14,749 bases of DNA from Clostridiales bacterium UBA1763 (GTDB taxonomy: Bacteria; Bacillota; Clostridia; Oscillospirales; Oscillospiraceae). The notes beneath the pieces were generated by a model that ran no database searches, was not told where the DNA came from, and was given only the letters and a program-made list of their open reading frames with translations. Of the stretch, positions 1-7,607 are shown piece by piece. Location of the stretch: assembly GCA_002314685.1 (NCBI GenBank), contig DCHB01000028.1:1-14749 (forward strand). Direction: 5' to 3'. Position numbers and translations under genes: made by a program. Position 1 is the stretch's first letter. Each line of letters begins with the position of its first letter.

Positions 1-976
1 AGGAGCGAATCTGACTGCCCCATTCAATTTTCATCTGTACGCCCTTGATGTCGGAAATCTTTTCAAGGTGCTCGCGCTCCTTAATTTCGGCGAGGCGTGC
101 CCTGAGCATATTTTTACAGTTTTCGAGGTTCTGGAAGTGGCTTCGCTCAACCTGCGAGGCAACTACTATGCCCGTGGGGATATGGGTAAGACGCACAGCC
201 GAGGAGGTCTTGTTGACCTTCTGACCGCCCGCACCCGAGGAGCGATAGACATCCATCTTGATGTCCTCCTCGCGGAGCTCAATCTCATTATCGTCACTTA
301 TCTCGGGCATGACCTCAACAGCGGAAAACGAGGTGTGGCGTCTGCCAGAGGCATCAAACGGGGATATGCGCACGAGGCGGTGAATGCCGTGCTCGCTCTT
401 GAGGAAGCCGTAGGCATTTTCACCCTCAATCATAATGGTCGCGCTCTTTATGCCCGCCTCATCACCGTCGAGGTAATCCATGAGCTTGACGGTGTAGCCG
501 TGACGCTCAGCCCACATGTTATACATACGGTAAAGCATCTGAGTCCAGTCCTGCGCCTCGGTGCCGCCTGCACCTGCGTGGAAGGTCAGAATGGCGTTGT
601 TGGCATCGTATTCGCCCGTGAGCAGCGTGCCGAGACGGGTTTCCTCGAGGCGTTTCTCAAATGCGGCAAACTCGCTCTCGAGCTCGGCGAGCATAGAGTC
701 GTCGTCCTCCTCGAGCGCCATCTCGCACAGTGTCATGAGGTCGTCCCATGAAGTGCAAAGCTTGTTGTAATTTTCAACCTTGTTCTTCGTCTGCTTAAGA
801 CGCTTCTGCACACGCTGTGAGTTCTCAACATCGTTCCAGAAGCCATCCTGCGCACTCTGTCCCTCAAGCTCCTCGATCTCCTTTTCGGCGGCTTCAAGGC
901 GAAGCGCCTCTTTAAGTCCGTCAAGAGTGGGCTTAAGTGCGTTCAGCTTCTGCTTATACTCTTCAAATTCAAGCAT
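1..976 (-). CDS. prfB: Peptide chain release factor 2 (RF2), 3' end cut off by window edge
   Basis: RF2 recognises UGA and UAA stop codons in the ribosomal A site and triggers hydrolysis of peptidyl-tRNA. The 325 visible codons read without interruption. They include the stop-codon-reading tripeptide SPF at residues 205-207 and the catalytic GGQ at 250-252, the same numbering as E. coli RF2. The reading breaks off after the conserved GWGSQIRS-like segment (here EWGSQIRS), so roughly 40 C-terminal residues are missing compared with the usual ~365. The ATG at 976 follows an AAGGA site by 10 bases and starts right at the family N-terminus. Codon 25 is CTT, as at the frameshift site of E. coli prfB, but codon 26 is CGC instead of TGA, so no programmed frameshift is needed here. 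The gene diverges from prs and has its own promoter. Identification is secure. Confidence 0.97.
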   Translation of the reverse strand, partial: MLEFEEYKQKLNALKPTLDGLKEALRLEAAEKEIEELEGQSAQDGFWNDVENSQRVQKRLKQTKNKVENYNKLCTSWDDLMTLCEMALEEDDDSMLAELESEFAAFEKRLEETRLGTLLTGEYDANNAILTFHAGAGGTEAQDWTQMLYRMYNMWAERHGYTVKLMDYLDGDEAGIKSATIMIEGENAYGFLKSEHGIHRLVRISPFDASGRRHTSFSAVEVMPEISDDNEIELREEDIKMDVYRSSGAGGQKVNKTSSAVRLTHIPTGIVVASQVERSHFQNLENCKNMLRARLAEIKEREHLEKISDIKGVQMKIEWGSQIRS

Positions 977-1022
977 TTATTATCATTCCTTAATAAAATT
1001 ATCGTCAAAAAATCGCTAAGAT

Positions 1023-1051
1023 ATTATACACGAAAGCCCGATGCTTGTAAA
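1023..1051 (-). promoter_or_regulatory. Sigma-70-type promoter for prfB
   Basis: On the minus strand TTTACA (1051-1046) is followed after exactly 17 bases by a perfect TATAAT (1028-1023). Transcription would start near 1016, giving a leader of about 40 bases to the prfB ATG at 976. The motif match is strong; use in vivo is inferred. Confidence 0.75.
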
Positions 1052-1153
1052 TGCCTAATTGCACCCAAACTGCGATTTGGCAAAAAGTATCAAAAATATG
1101 ATGCGGCAGGGCAAAAAATCTATAATAGCCCCCTTTTAATTTGCGGACAGATT

Positions 1154-1162
1154 TGTTATACT
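1154..1162 (+). promoter_or_regulatory. Candidate extended -10 promoter element for prs
   Basis: TGTTATACT matches the extended -10 form TGnTATAAT, with one mismatch in the hexamer (TATACT, 1157-1162). The spot 17 bases upstream holds only T/A-rich sequence (TTTTAA, 1134-1139), a poor -35. Transcription would begin near 1169 and the leader would carry the hairpin at 1176-1198. A perfect TATAAT at 1121-1126 is an alternative, but it also lacks a -35. Confidence 0.4.
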
Positions 1163-1175
1163 TGAGTGGATAGAG

Positions 1176-1198
1176 ATGCCGCGGAGGAGTTGCGGCAT
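1176..1198 (+). other. Perfect hairpin in the prs 5' leader with a purine-rich loop
   Basis: ATGCCGC (1176-1182) pairs perfectly with GCGGCAT (1192-1198). The 9-base loop GGAGGAGTT resembles a ribosome binding site but has no start codon at a useful distance after it. No T-run follows, so this is not a terminator. If transcription starts near 1169 the hairpin sits almost at the 5' end of the mRNA, a place where stems often protect transcripts from decay. A regulatory role is inferred only. Confidence 0.5.
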
Positions 1199-1236
1199 AG
1201 AAAGAGTAAAAAAACAGACAGAGAGGACGATTAAAA

Positions 1237-2199
1237 ATGATTTCTCACGGCAAAGAGATAAAGGTGTTCGCAGGCAATTCCAATATCGAGCTTGCAAATT
1301 CAATCTGCGGACGCCTTTTCAAGGAACTCGGCGACAGCACCTGCACACACTTTGCAGACGGTGAATGCTCCGTCTCCATTCATGAGCCCGTCAGAGGCGC
1401 CGACGTATTTATCGTGCAGTCAACCTGCAAGCCCGTAAACGACAACCTTATGGAGTTGCTCGTTATGATCGACGCAATGCGCCGCGCATCCGCGGGACGC
1501 ATCACCGCCGTTGTTCCCTATTTCGGCTATGCACGTCAGGACCGCAAGGCAAAAAGCCGTGATCCCATTTCCGCAAAGCTCGTTGCAAACCTCATTACCG
1601 CCGCAGGCGCAGACCGCGTTCTCACAATGGACCTGCACGCGGCACAGATTCAGGGCTTCTTTGATATTCCCGTTGACAATCTCTTCGGTGCACCCATTTT
1701 CGCAAAGCACTATATTGAGGTTTTCGGCAAGGGCAACGACGATGTAATGGTCGTATCCCCCGATGTCGGCAGTACTGCACGCGCACGCAACTTCTCCATG
1801 AAGCTCGGCGTTAACATGGCAATTGTCGATAAGCGCCGTGAGAAGGCAAATCAGTCCGAGGTTATGAATATTATAGGCAATGTTGAGGGCAAGACCTGCA
1901 TCCTGCTCGACGATATGGTTGACACCGCAGGCTCTCTGTGCGGTGCGGCAAAGGCTATCGTTGAGATTGGCGGAGCAAAGGAAGTTTACGCCTGCGCAAC
2001 CCACGGTGTTCTGTCGGGTCCCGCAATCGACCGCATTAACGACAGCGTAATCAAGGAGCTTCTGCTTCTCGATACCGTTCCCTATCCCGCCGACAAGCCC
2101 GCATCCGACAAGATTAAGTATATGTCGGTTGCTCCCGTGTTCGCAGAGTCAATTCAGCGCATTTACGAGGAAGAGTCCATCTCTAACCTCTTCGAATAA
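1237..2199 (+). CDS. prs: Ribose-phosphate pyrophosphokinase (PRPP synthetase)
   Basis: The enzyme transfers pyrophosphate from ATP to ribose-5-phosphate to make PRPP, the precursor of purine, pyrimidine, histidine, tryptophan and NAD synthesis, in the cytoplasm. At 320 residues it has the normal class I length. Visible signatures are the ATP-site segment YFGYARQDRK with RQD at 100-102, the DLHAAQIQGFF segment at 132-142 with catalytic His134, the SPDVGSTARAR stretch, and the ribose-5-phosphate loop DDMVDTAGS at 225-233. The ATG at 1237 follows the purine-rich GAGAGG (1221-1226) by 10 bases. The gene is divergent from prfB and is followed by a terminator-like hairpin before pth. Annotation is secure. 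Confidence 0.98.
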   Translation: MISHGKEIKVFAGNSNIELANSICGRLFKELGDSTCTHFADGECSVSIHEPVRGADVFIVQSTCKPVNDNLMELLVMIDAMRRASAGRITAVVPYFGYARQDRKAKSRDPISAKLVANLITAAGADRVLTMDLHAAQIQGFFDIPVDNLFGAPIFAKHYIEVFGKGNDDVMVVSPDVGSTARARNFSMKLGVNMAIVDKRREKANQSEVMNIIGNVEGKTCILLDDMVDTAGSLCGAAKAIVEIGGAKEVYACATHGVLSGPAIDRINDSVIKELLLLDTVPYPADKPASDKIKYMSVAPVFAESIQRIYEEESISNLFE

Positions 2200-2212
2200 T
2201 CCGTTTCTCAAC

Positions 2213-2243
2213 AAAAGCCTCTTTATGCAGTAAAGGGGCTTTT
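2213..2243 (+). terminator. Terminator-like hairpin between prs and pth
   Basis: A 13-bp stem pairs 2213-2225 with 2231-2243, with one G-U pair, around the loop TGCAG. The last four T of the stem and the following GAAAATTTATT form only a broken U-tract, so termination may be incomplete. Only 25 bases separate it from the pth GTG, and no promoter is visible there. It may act as a leaky terminator or a processing site that lowers pth-glg expression relative to prs. Confidence 0.7.
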
Positions 2244-2268
2244 GAAAATTTATTAAAGAGGTCAGACC

Positions 2269-2871
2269 GTGTTTGATAAATTCCGCAACAATAACGGCGT
2301 AACATGGCTTGTCGTGTTTCTCGGAAACCCGGGACCGAGATTTGCAGGCACACGCCACAACGCAGGCTTCATGGCGGCAGATGCCATGGCAGACGAGTTT
2401 AAGGTCAGCATAAATAAGCTCCGCTTCAAATCACTCACCGCAACCGTGACGGTTGACGGGCAGGGCGTATTGCTCATGAAGCCGCAGACATATATGAATC
2501 TGTCGGGCGAGGCTGTCGCGCAGGCGGCGAGATTTTATAAAATAAGCCCCGACCGTGTTATTGTCGTGTCCGACGAGGTGGCGATACCTCTCGGAAGCCT
2601 CCGCATCCGCAAAAGCGGCTCGGCGGGCGGTCATAACGGGCTGAAAAATATTATCCTGCATCTCGGTACGCAGGATTTTCCGCGTATGCGCATGGGCGTG
2701 GGTGCGGCTCCGCATCCCGATTACGATATGGCAGACTGGGTGCTCAGCACCTTCAAAAATCAGGATGCCGAGGATATGCAGGCACTTGCACGCAGAGTAT
2801 CTGCCGCCGTGCAGTGCTATATAAGCGAAGGTCCCGAAAGGGCAATGAGTAAATTCAATTCTACGAGGTGA
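2269..2871 (+). CDS. pth: Peptidyl-tRNA hydrolase (bacterial Pth type)
   Basis: Pth frees tRNA from peptidyl-tRNAs dropped by stalled ribosomes. The 200-residue product shows the family core in order: LGNPG (18-22), TRHNAGF with catalytic His30, QTYMNLSG with Asn77, SDEVAIPLG with Asp102, and GSAGGHNGLK with Asn123. The spacings match E. coli H20, N68, D93 and N114 within one residue. The GTG at 2269 has AAAGAGG (2255-2261) 7 bases upstream. About 10 residues precede the usual N-terminus, as in several clostridial Pth. Two deviations stand out: the usual LIVGLGNPG reads LVVFLGNPG, and the usual Y/H-D-D/E-L-D-LP reads SDEVAIP, while the catalytic residues are kept. It is the first gene of the glycogen operon, and its stop overlaps the glgC ribosome binding site. 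Confidence 0.95.
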   Translation: MFDKFRNNNGVTWLVVFLGNPGPRFAGTRHNAGFMAADAMADEFKVSINKLRFKSLTATVTVDGQGVLLMKPQTYMNLSGEAVAQAARFYKISPDRVIVVSDEVAIPLGSLRIRKSGSAGGHNGLKNIILHLGTQDFPRMRMGVGAAPHPDYDMADWVLSTFKNQDAEDMQALARRVSAAVQCYISEGPERAMSKFNSTR

Positions 2872-2875
2872 CACA

Positions 2876-4069
2876 ATGAAAAAAAGCTGTATCGCAATGC
2901 TTCTTGCGGGCGGTCAGGGCTCAAGACTGTATGCGCTGACTCAAAATGTTGCAAAGCCGAATATGCCCTTCGGCGGCAAGTACAGAATTATCGACTTCCC
3001 GCTTTCAAACTGTGCAAATTCGGGTATTGACACCGTGGGTGTGCTGACTCAGTACAGACCGCTTCAGCTGAACAGCTACATAGCGGGCGGTCAGCCGTGG
3101 GACCTCGACAGCAACGACGGCGGAGTGTTCATTCTGCCGCCATATCAGTCCGCGGGCGAGAAGGGCTCGTGGTTTTCGGGCACGGCAAACGCCATTTATC
3201 AGAACATAGGCTTCATCGAGATGTACGACCCCGATGACGTGCTCATTCTATCGGGCGACCATATCTACAAGATGGACTATTCAAAGATGCTCCGAGAGCA
3301 TCATGAGCGCGATGCCGCCTGCACCATTGCCGTATTGCAGGTGTCGCTTGAGGATGCCTCCCGCTTCGGCATGATGAATTTGAGGCAGGACGGCTATGTT
3401 GAGCAATTCGAGGAAAAGCCCAAGCACCCGAAAAGCGACCTCGCTTCAATGGGCATCTACATATTCAACTGGAAAAAGCTCCGCAAGTACCTTGTCGAGG
3501 ATGAAAACGACCCCGCCTCAAGCAAGGACTTCGGCAAAAATATAATACCCAAAATGCTCGAGGCGGGCGAAAAGCTGTGGCCCTACCGCTTCGACGGCTA
3601 TTGGCGTGATGTCGGCACCATAACGAGTCTGTGGGACGCAAATATGGATATGCTTTCGACAACGCTTATAAATCTCTATGACCCCGAGTGGCCTATTCGC
3701 TCGCGCCCCGTCGTGAGACCGCCGCAGTATGTGGGCGAAAATGCCGAAATAGTCCACTCTATCGTAACCGAGGGCTGTGTAATCGAGGGTCATGTTGAAA
3801 ACTCCGTGCTGTCAAACTCGGCGCAGGTAGGCAAAGACGCAAGCGTCCTATACAGCGTGCTGATGCCCGGTGCGGTCGTCGAGGACGGCGCGGTTGTAGA
3901 GTACGCTATAATCGGCGAAAATACGGTAATTAAAAGCGGCGCGCACGTAGGCTCTGCCCCCGACGGAAGCGAGGAATGGGGCGTTGCGACCTGCGGTCCC
4001 GACATTGAAATAAGTGCGGGTGCCGTGGTCGGCGCGGGTGCTATGATATACAAATCCGAGGAGGTGTGA
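2876..4069 (+). CDS. glgC: Glucose-1-phosphate adenylyltransferase (ADP-glucose pyrophosphorylase), catalytic subunit
   Basis: GlgC converts glucose-1-phosphate and ATP to ADP-glucose and pyrophosphate, the committed step of bacterial glycogen synthesis. The 397 residues show a nucleotidyltransferase domain followed by a left-handed beta-helix with hexapeptide-like turns from about residue 290. Key motifs are the ATP loop AGGQGSRL (11-18), the metal-binding GDH (127-129) and the glucose-1-phosphate lysine in EEKP (Lys181). The ATG lies 4 bases after the pth stop, and GAGGTGA (2865-2871) spans that stop, so translation is probably coupled. glgD follows immediately, as in Firmicutes where GlgC and GlgD form a mixed enzyme. 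Allosteric behaviour cannot be read from the sequence. Confidence 0.97.
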   Translation: MKKSCIAMLLAGGQGSRLYALTQNVAKPNMPFGGKYRIIDFPLSNCANSGIDTVGVLTQYRPLQLNSYIAGGQPWDLDSNDGGVFILPPYQSAGEKGSWFSGTANAIYQNIGFIEMYDPDDVLILSGDHIYKMDYSKMLREHHERDAACTIAVLQVSLEDASRFGMMNLRQDGYVEQFEEKPKHPKSDLASMGIYIFNWKKLRKYLVEDENDPASSKDFGKNIIPKMLEAGEKLWPYRFDGYWRDVGTITSLWDANMDMLSTTLINLYDPEWPIRSRPVVRPPQYVGENAEIVHSIVTEGCVIEGHVENSVLSNSAQVGKDASVLYSVLMPGAVVEDGAVVEYAIIGENTVIKSGAHVGSAPDGSEEWGVATCGPDIEISAGAVVGAGAMIYKSEEV

Positions 4070-4071
4070 GT

Positions 4072-5184
4072 ATGTCTGATTTTCACGGAATAATTTTTGC
4101 ATACGGCTCTGTAAAACAGCTCGGCGAGCTCGTTAACAGCCGCACGGCGGCATCTCTGCCCTTCTGCGGCAGATACAGACTTATTGACTTTGCTCTGTCC
4201 TCTATGATGAACGCAGGCATACTCGATGTCGGCGTAATAATGCAGAGGGATTATCAGTCTCTGCTCGACCATATTGGAAGCGGCAAGGACTGGGACATGG
4301 GACGCAGAATAGGCGGACTGCGCCTTCTGCCGCCCTTCGGTCTGCCCGAGTATCACAAGGGCGATTACACGGGCACTATCGAGGCACTCAACGCCGTGTC
4401 AACCTACGTGCGTGAGGCTCACGCAAAATACATAGTTCTCCTGCAGGGCAACACCGCGGCAAACATTGACCTCAAGGCTGTAATCCGTCAGCATCTTGAC
4501 ACGGGTGCGGAGATAACCGCAATCTGCACGGAGCAGACTCCCGATTACAGGCATCACCGCTATGTCGCCGATGCCGACGGCTTTGCAAGAAGCATGATTT
4601 TCAATCAGACGGGTGACGGCGATGGCGTTGCGTCATTAGAGGGCTATATAATCTCGAAGGAGCTTCTTATCGGTATGATGGATGCCTGCGCGGCGTCAAA
4701 TCACTATCACTTCCACCGCGATGCAATAGCCGATTATCTCGCCGCGGGCGGCAAGGTCGGTGTGTATGTCCACCGCGGCTACGCAAAGCGAATTATGAGC
4801 CTTGAAACCTACTTCAAAAGCAGTATGGATGCTCTCAAGCCCGAGTGCCGCGCTGAGCTTTTCCCTGCGGAGCGTCCCGTTCGCACAAAAAGCCGCGAGG
4901 ATGTCAGCACCTACTACGGTGAAAAGGCGTTTGTCCGCAACAGCCTCGTTGCAGACGGCTGTATAATCGAGGGTGAGGTAACAAACTCGATAGTCTTCTC
5001 CGACGTGCGCATAGCAAAGGGCGCAAAGCTCAATAACTGCATCGTCATGCGCGGCAGCGAGATAGGTGAAAACGTAATCCTCAGCGCAGTTATTGCGGAT
5101 AAGTATTCCACCGTTGCACCGTATCAGACGCTTGTGGGCAGTCAGAAGCTGCCGATAGTAATTCCCAAAAACAGCAATATCTAA
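4072..5184 (+). CDS. glgD: GlgD, catalytically degenerate ADP-glucose pyrophosphorylase subunit
   Basis: This is a paralogue of GlgC with the same two-domain layout (370 residues) but with broken active-site motifs. The ATP loop AGGxGxRL reads AYGSVKQL (10-17), and the metal-binding GDH reads GNT (126-128), so the Asp is Asn127. The structural segment PFCGRYRLIDFALS (30-43) is kept. In Firmicutes GlgD is known to act as a partner that modulates GlgC, and that role is inferred here. The ATG at 4072 is preferred because GGAGG (4060-4064) lies 7 bases upstream. The in-frame GTG at 4066, overlapping the glgC stop, is only one base from that site. Tight packing with glgC supports co-translation and complex assembly. 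Confidence 0.95.
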   Translation: MSDFHGIIFAYGSVKQLGELVNSRTAASLPFCGRYRLIDFALSSMMNAGILDVGVIMQRDYQSLLDHIGSGKDWDMGRRIGGLRLLPPFGLPEYHKGDYTGTIEALNAVSTYVREAHAKYIVLLQGNTAANIDLKAVIRQHLDTGAEITAICTEQTPDYRHHRYVADADGFARSMIFNQTGDGDGVASLEGYIISKELLIGMMDACAASNHYHFHRDAIADYLAAGGKVGVYVHRGYAKRIMSLETYFKSSMDALKPECRAELFPAERPVRTKSREDVSTYYGEKAFVRNSLVADGCIIEGEVTNSIVFSDVRIAKGAKLNNCIVMRGSEIGENVILSAVIADKYSTVAPYQTLVGSQKLPIVIPKNSNI

Positions 5185-5198
5185 TCCAAGGAGTTTAT

Positions 5199-7607
5199 AT
5201 GTTCAAAAGTCAGATTTCACGCGACGAGGTGCGCTCGGCAATAGAAGATAAGCTGTGCGCACACTTCGGCGTAACAAGCCGCGATGCAAGCGATGCACAG
5301 GTGTTTCAGGCATCGGCTATTGTAATTCGCGAGATAATGAGTCGCCTCATGGCATTCGGCGAGACGAAAAAATCAGACCGCGAGGTGCACTATCTTTCCA
5401 TGGAGTTTCTCATGGGCAGAAGCCTCATGAAAAACGCCTTCAACCTCGGCATATCCGAGGCACTGACGGGCGCACTCGCCGACCTCGGACGCAATGCCGC
5501 CGACATATTCGAGGCGGAAAACGACGCAGGTCTCGGCAACGGCGGTCTCGGCAGACTTGCCGCCTGCTACATGGATTCCATGGCGTCACTCGGCATCCCC
5601 GCAACGGGATATTCAATATGCTACGAGCTGGGCATTTTCCGTCAGAAAATCGTTGACGGAAAGCAGACCGAGGTCGCCGACGATTGGCGCACCGCGGCGG
5701 AAAGCTGGCTTGTCGCACGCAACGATGAGGCGGTCGAGGTGCGTTTCGGCGGACACATAGTGCCGCATTGGGACAGCTTCGGTCACTACTACGCCGAGCA
5801 CGTGGGCTATTCAACCGTAACCGCCGTGCCGCGCGATATGCTCATTGCGGGCTACAAGGGCGATGAGATAAACACTCTGCGTTTGTGGGATGCACGAAGC
5901 ACAACCGCGCTGGATATGTACCTCTTCTCCGAGGGAGAGTATGTCAAGAGCCTCGAGCAGCGCACTATGAGCGAGGTAATCACAAAGGTGCTCTATCCCG
6001 CCGATGACCATATTCAGGGCAAGCAGTTAAGATTAAAACAGCAGTATTTCTTCGTGTCGGCGACGGCTCAGAGCATTATTAAAAAGCACCTTGAGCGCTA
6101 CGGCGATATAAGAAGCTTTGCCTTGCACCACGTCATTCAAATTAACGACACCCACCCGACGCTCGTCATTCCCGAGCTTATGCGCATCATGATGGATGAG
6201 CACGGTCTCGGTTGGGATGAGGCGTGGAGCATCGTGACGAAGGCTGTTGCATATACAAACCACACGGTCATGAGTGAGGCTCTCGAGAAGTGGCCTCAGG
6301 AGCTCATTCAAACCCTCCTGCCGAGAGTTTGGGAGATACTGTGCGAGATAAACCGTCGCTGGTGCGAATACCTCATTTCGCAGTTCGGCAAAAGCGAAAA
6401 GGTCGGCAGATGTCTTATCATTCAGGACGACGGCGTTCACATGGCAAACCTCTGTCTCGCCGCCTGCTTCAAGGTGAACGGCGTGTCGGCACTGCACGGT
6501 GAAATTCTGCAGAAGGATTTGTTTGCCGATGTCTGCACTCTGCGTCCCGAGCGTTTTACATATGTCACAAACGGCATCGACCACCGCCGCTGGCTTGCGC
6601 AGATAAACCCGAGGCTGAGCGAGCTTGTGTGCGAGACGCTGGGCAGTGAGGCTTACCTCACTCAACCGTCCGAGCTTCAGAAATTCGCGCAGTTTGCCGA
6701 TGACGGCACGGTGCGCGACAGAGTCAATGAGATTAAGCTCCTCAACAAGGCGGATTTTGCAAAATTCATCTACAAAAATGACGGCTTCGTGCTCAACACC
6801 GAGGCGATACTCGATGTGCAGGTCAAGCGTCTGCACGAGTATAAGCGTCAGCTTCTGTGCGCCATGCTCATAAGCCGCCTGCAGAATATGCTGCACGACA
6901 ATCCCAATATGCCCTTCACCCCGCGCAGCTTTGTGTTTGCGGCAAAGGCGGCAGCGGGCTACCGCACGGCAAAGCGGATAATAGAGCTTTTGTGCTCGCT
7001 TGCAAACGATGTAAATAACGACCCCGTGTGCAAAGGCAAGCTGCAGGTCTGCTTTATGGAAAACTACCGCGTCTCCGCCGCTGAGGCGCTCATGCCCGCC
7101 TCGCAGGTGTCCGAGCAGATTTCCACTGCGGGCAAGGAGGCATCGGGCACGGGCAATATGAAGCTCATGCTGAACGGTGCGGTGACAATCGGCACTCTCG
7201 ACGGCGCAAATGTTGAGATGTTCGGTCAGCTCGGTGAGAAAAATATGTTCCTCTTCGGACTTCATGCCGACGAGGTGACGGCACTCAGGTCATCGGGCTA
7301 CGACCCGAGAAAATACGTCGAGTGCGATGCCGAGCTTAAAGCGGTGCTCGACCGCTTCAGCCGCGGCTTTGCCGACGGTAAGAGCTACTCCGACCTCGTA
7401 TCGGGACTTTTGTATAACGGCGATGCGTATATGCTCATTGCCGATTTCCGCGACTATGTGAACACCCATGACAGACTCTACGGCGTAATTTCCGACAAAA
7501 ACGAGCTTGCGCGACTGTCCATCGTGAACACTGCCAAGGCGGGCGTATTTGCCGCGGACAGAGCTGTCGCGGAGTATGCAGAGGATATATGGAAAATAAA
7601 ACTGTAA
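5199..7607 (+). CDS. glgP: Glycogen/starch phosphorylase (GT35, PLP-dependent)
   Basis: GlgP removes terminal glucose units from alpha-1,4-glucan with phosphate, releasing glucose-1-phosphate. The 802-residue length is typical of bacterial enzymes. Seen directly are HYLSMEFLMGRSL near residue 64, the glycine-rich DAGLGNGGLGRLAAC (109-123), QINDTHPTLVIPELMR, and EASGTGNMKLMLNG carrying the lysine (Lys655) that forms the Schiff base with pyridoxal phosphate. The ATG follows AAGGAG (5188-5193) by 5 bases and lies 14 bases after glgD. Its product is the GlgC substrate, so the operon joins synthesis and mobilisation of the same store. It overlaps the next gene by 19 bases. Confidence 0.98.
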   Translation: MFKSQISRDEVRSAIEDKLCAHFGVTSRDASDAQVFQASAIVIREIMSRLMAFGETKKSDREVHYLSMEFLMGRSLMKNAFNLGISEALTGALADLGRNAADIFEAENDAGLGNGGLGRLAACYMDSMASLGIPATGYSICYELGIFRQKIVDGKQTEVADDWRTAAESWLVARNDEAVEVRFGGHIVPHWDSFGHYYAEHVGYSTVTAVPRDMLIAGYKGDEINTLRLWDARSTTALDMYLFSEGEYVKSLEQRTMSEVITKVLYPADDHIQGKQLRLKQQYFFVSATAQSIIKKHLERYGDIRSFALHHVIQINDTHPTLVIPELMRIMMDEHGLGWDEAWSIVTKAVAYTNHTVMSEALEKWPQELIQTLLPRVWEILCEINRRWCEYLISQFGKSEKVGRCLIIQDDGVHMANLCLAACFKVNGVSALHGEILQKDLFADVCTLRPERFTYVTNGIDHRRWLAQINPRLSELVCETLGSEAYLTQPSELQKFAQFADDGTVRDRVNEIKLLNKADFAKFIYKNDGFVLNTEAILDVQVKRLHEYKRQLLCAMLISRLQNMLHDNPNMPFTPRSFVFAAKAAAGYRTAKRIIELLCSLANDVNNDPVCKGKLQVCFMENYRVSAAEALMPASQVSEQISTAGKEASGTGNMKLMLNGAVTIGTLDGANVEMFGQLGEKNMFLFGLHADEVTALRSSGYDPRKYVECDAELKAVLDRFSRGFADGKSYSDLVSGLLYNGDAYMLIADFRDYVNTHDRLYGVISDKNELARLSIVNTAKAGVFAADRAVAEYAEDIWKIKL

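Noticed and set aside
68..751. A 227-codon plus-strand frame opposite prfB
   Set aside because: The minus strand encodes RF2 with all motifs in place; the plus-strand frame is its mirror without family features.
1121..1126. Perfect TATAAT upstream of prs as the main promoter
   Set aside because: No -35-like hexamer lies 16-18 bases upstream; the extended -10 at 1154-1162 is a slightly better candidate, so it is kept only as an alternative.
1176..1364. Small frame starting in the prs leader hairpin and running into prs out of frame
   Set aside because: No ribosome binding site precedes its ATG, which is buried in the stem, and the basic, repetitive product looks like an out-of-frame reading of prs.
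4066..4071. GTG at 4066 as glgD start, overlapping the glgC stop
   Set aside because: The ribosome binding site GGAGG ends one base before it, which is too close; the ATG at 4072 has the proper 7-base gap.
3790..4356. Minus-strand frame across the glgC/glgD junction
   Set aside because: Both glgC and glgD are recognisable through this region, and the antisense protein is low-complexity Thr/Ser/Ala-rich.
6033..7265. A 410-codon open frame on the minus strand inside glgP
   Set aside because: glgP is certain in the same interval. The antisense product has no recognisable domain and no ribosome binding site, and long antisense frames are expected from the biased codon use of this genome.
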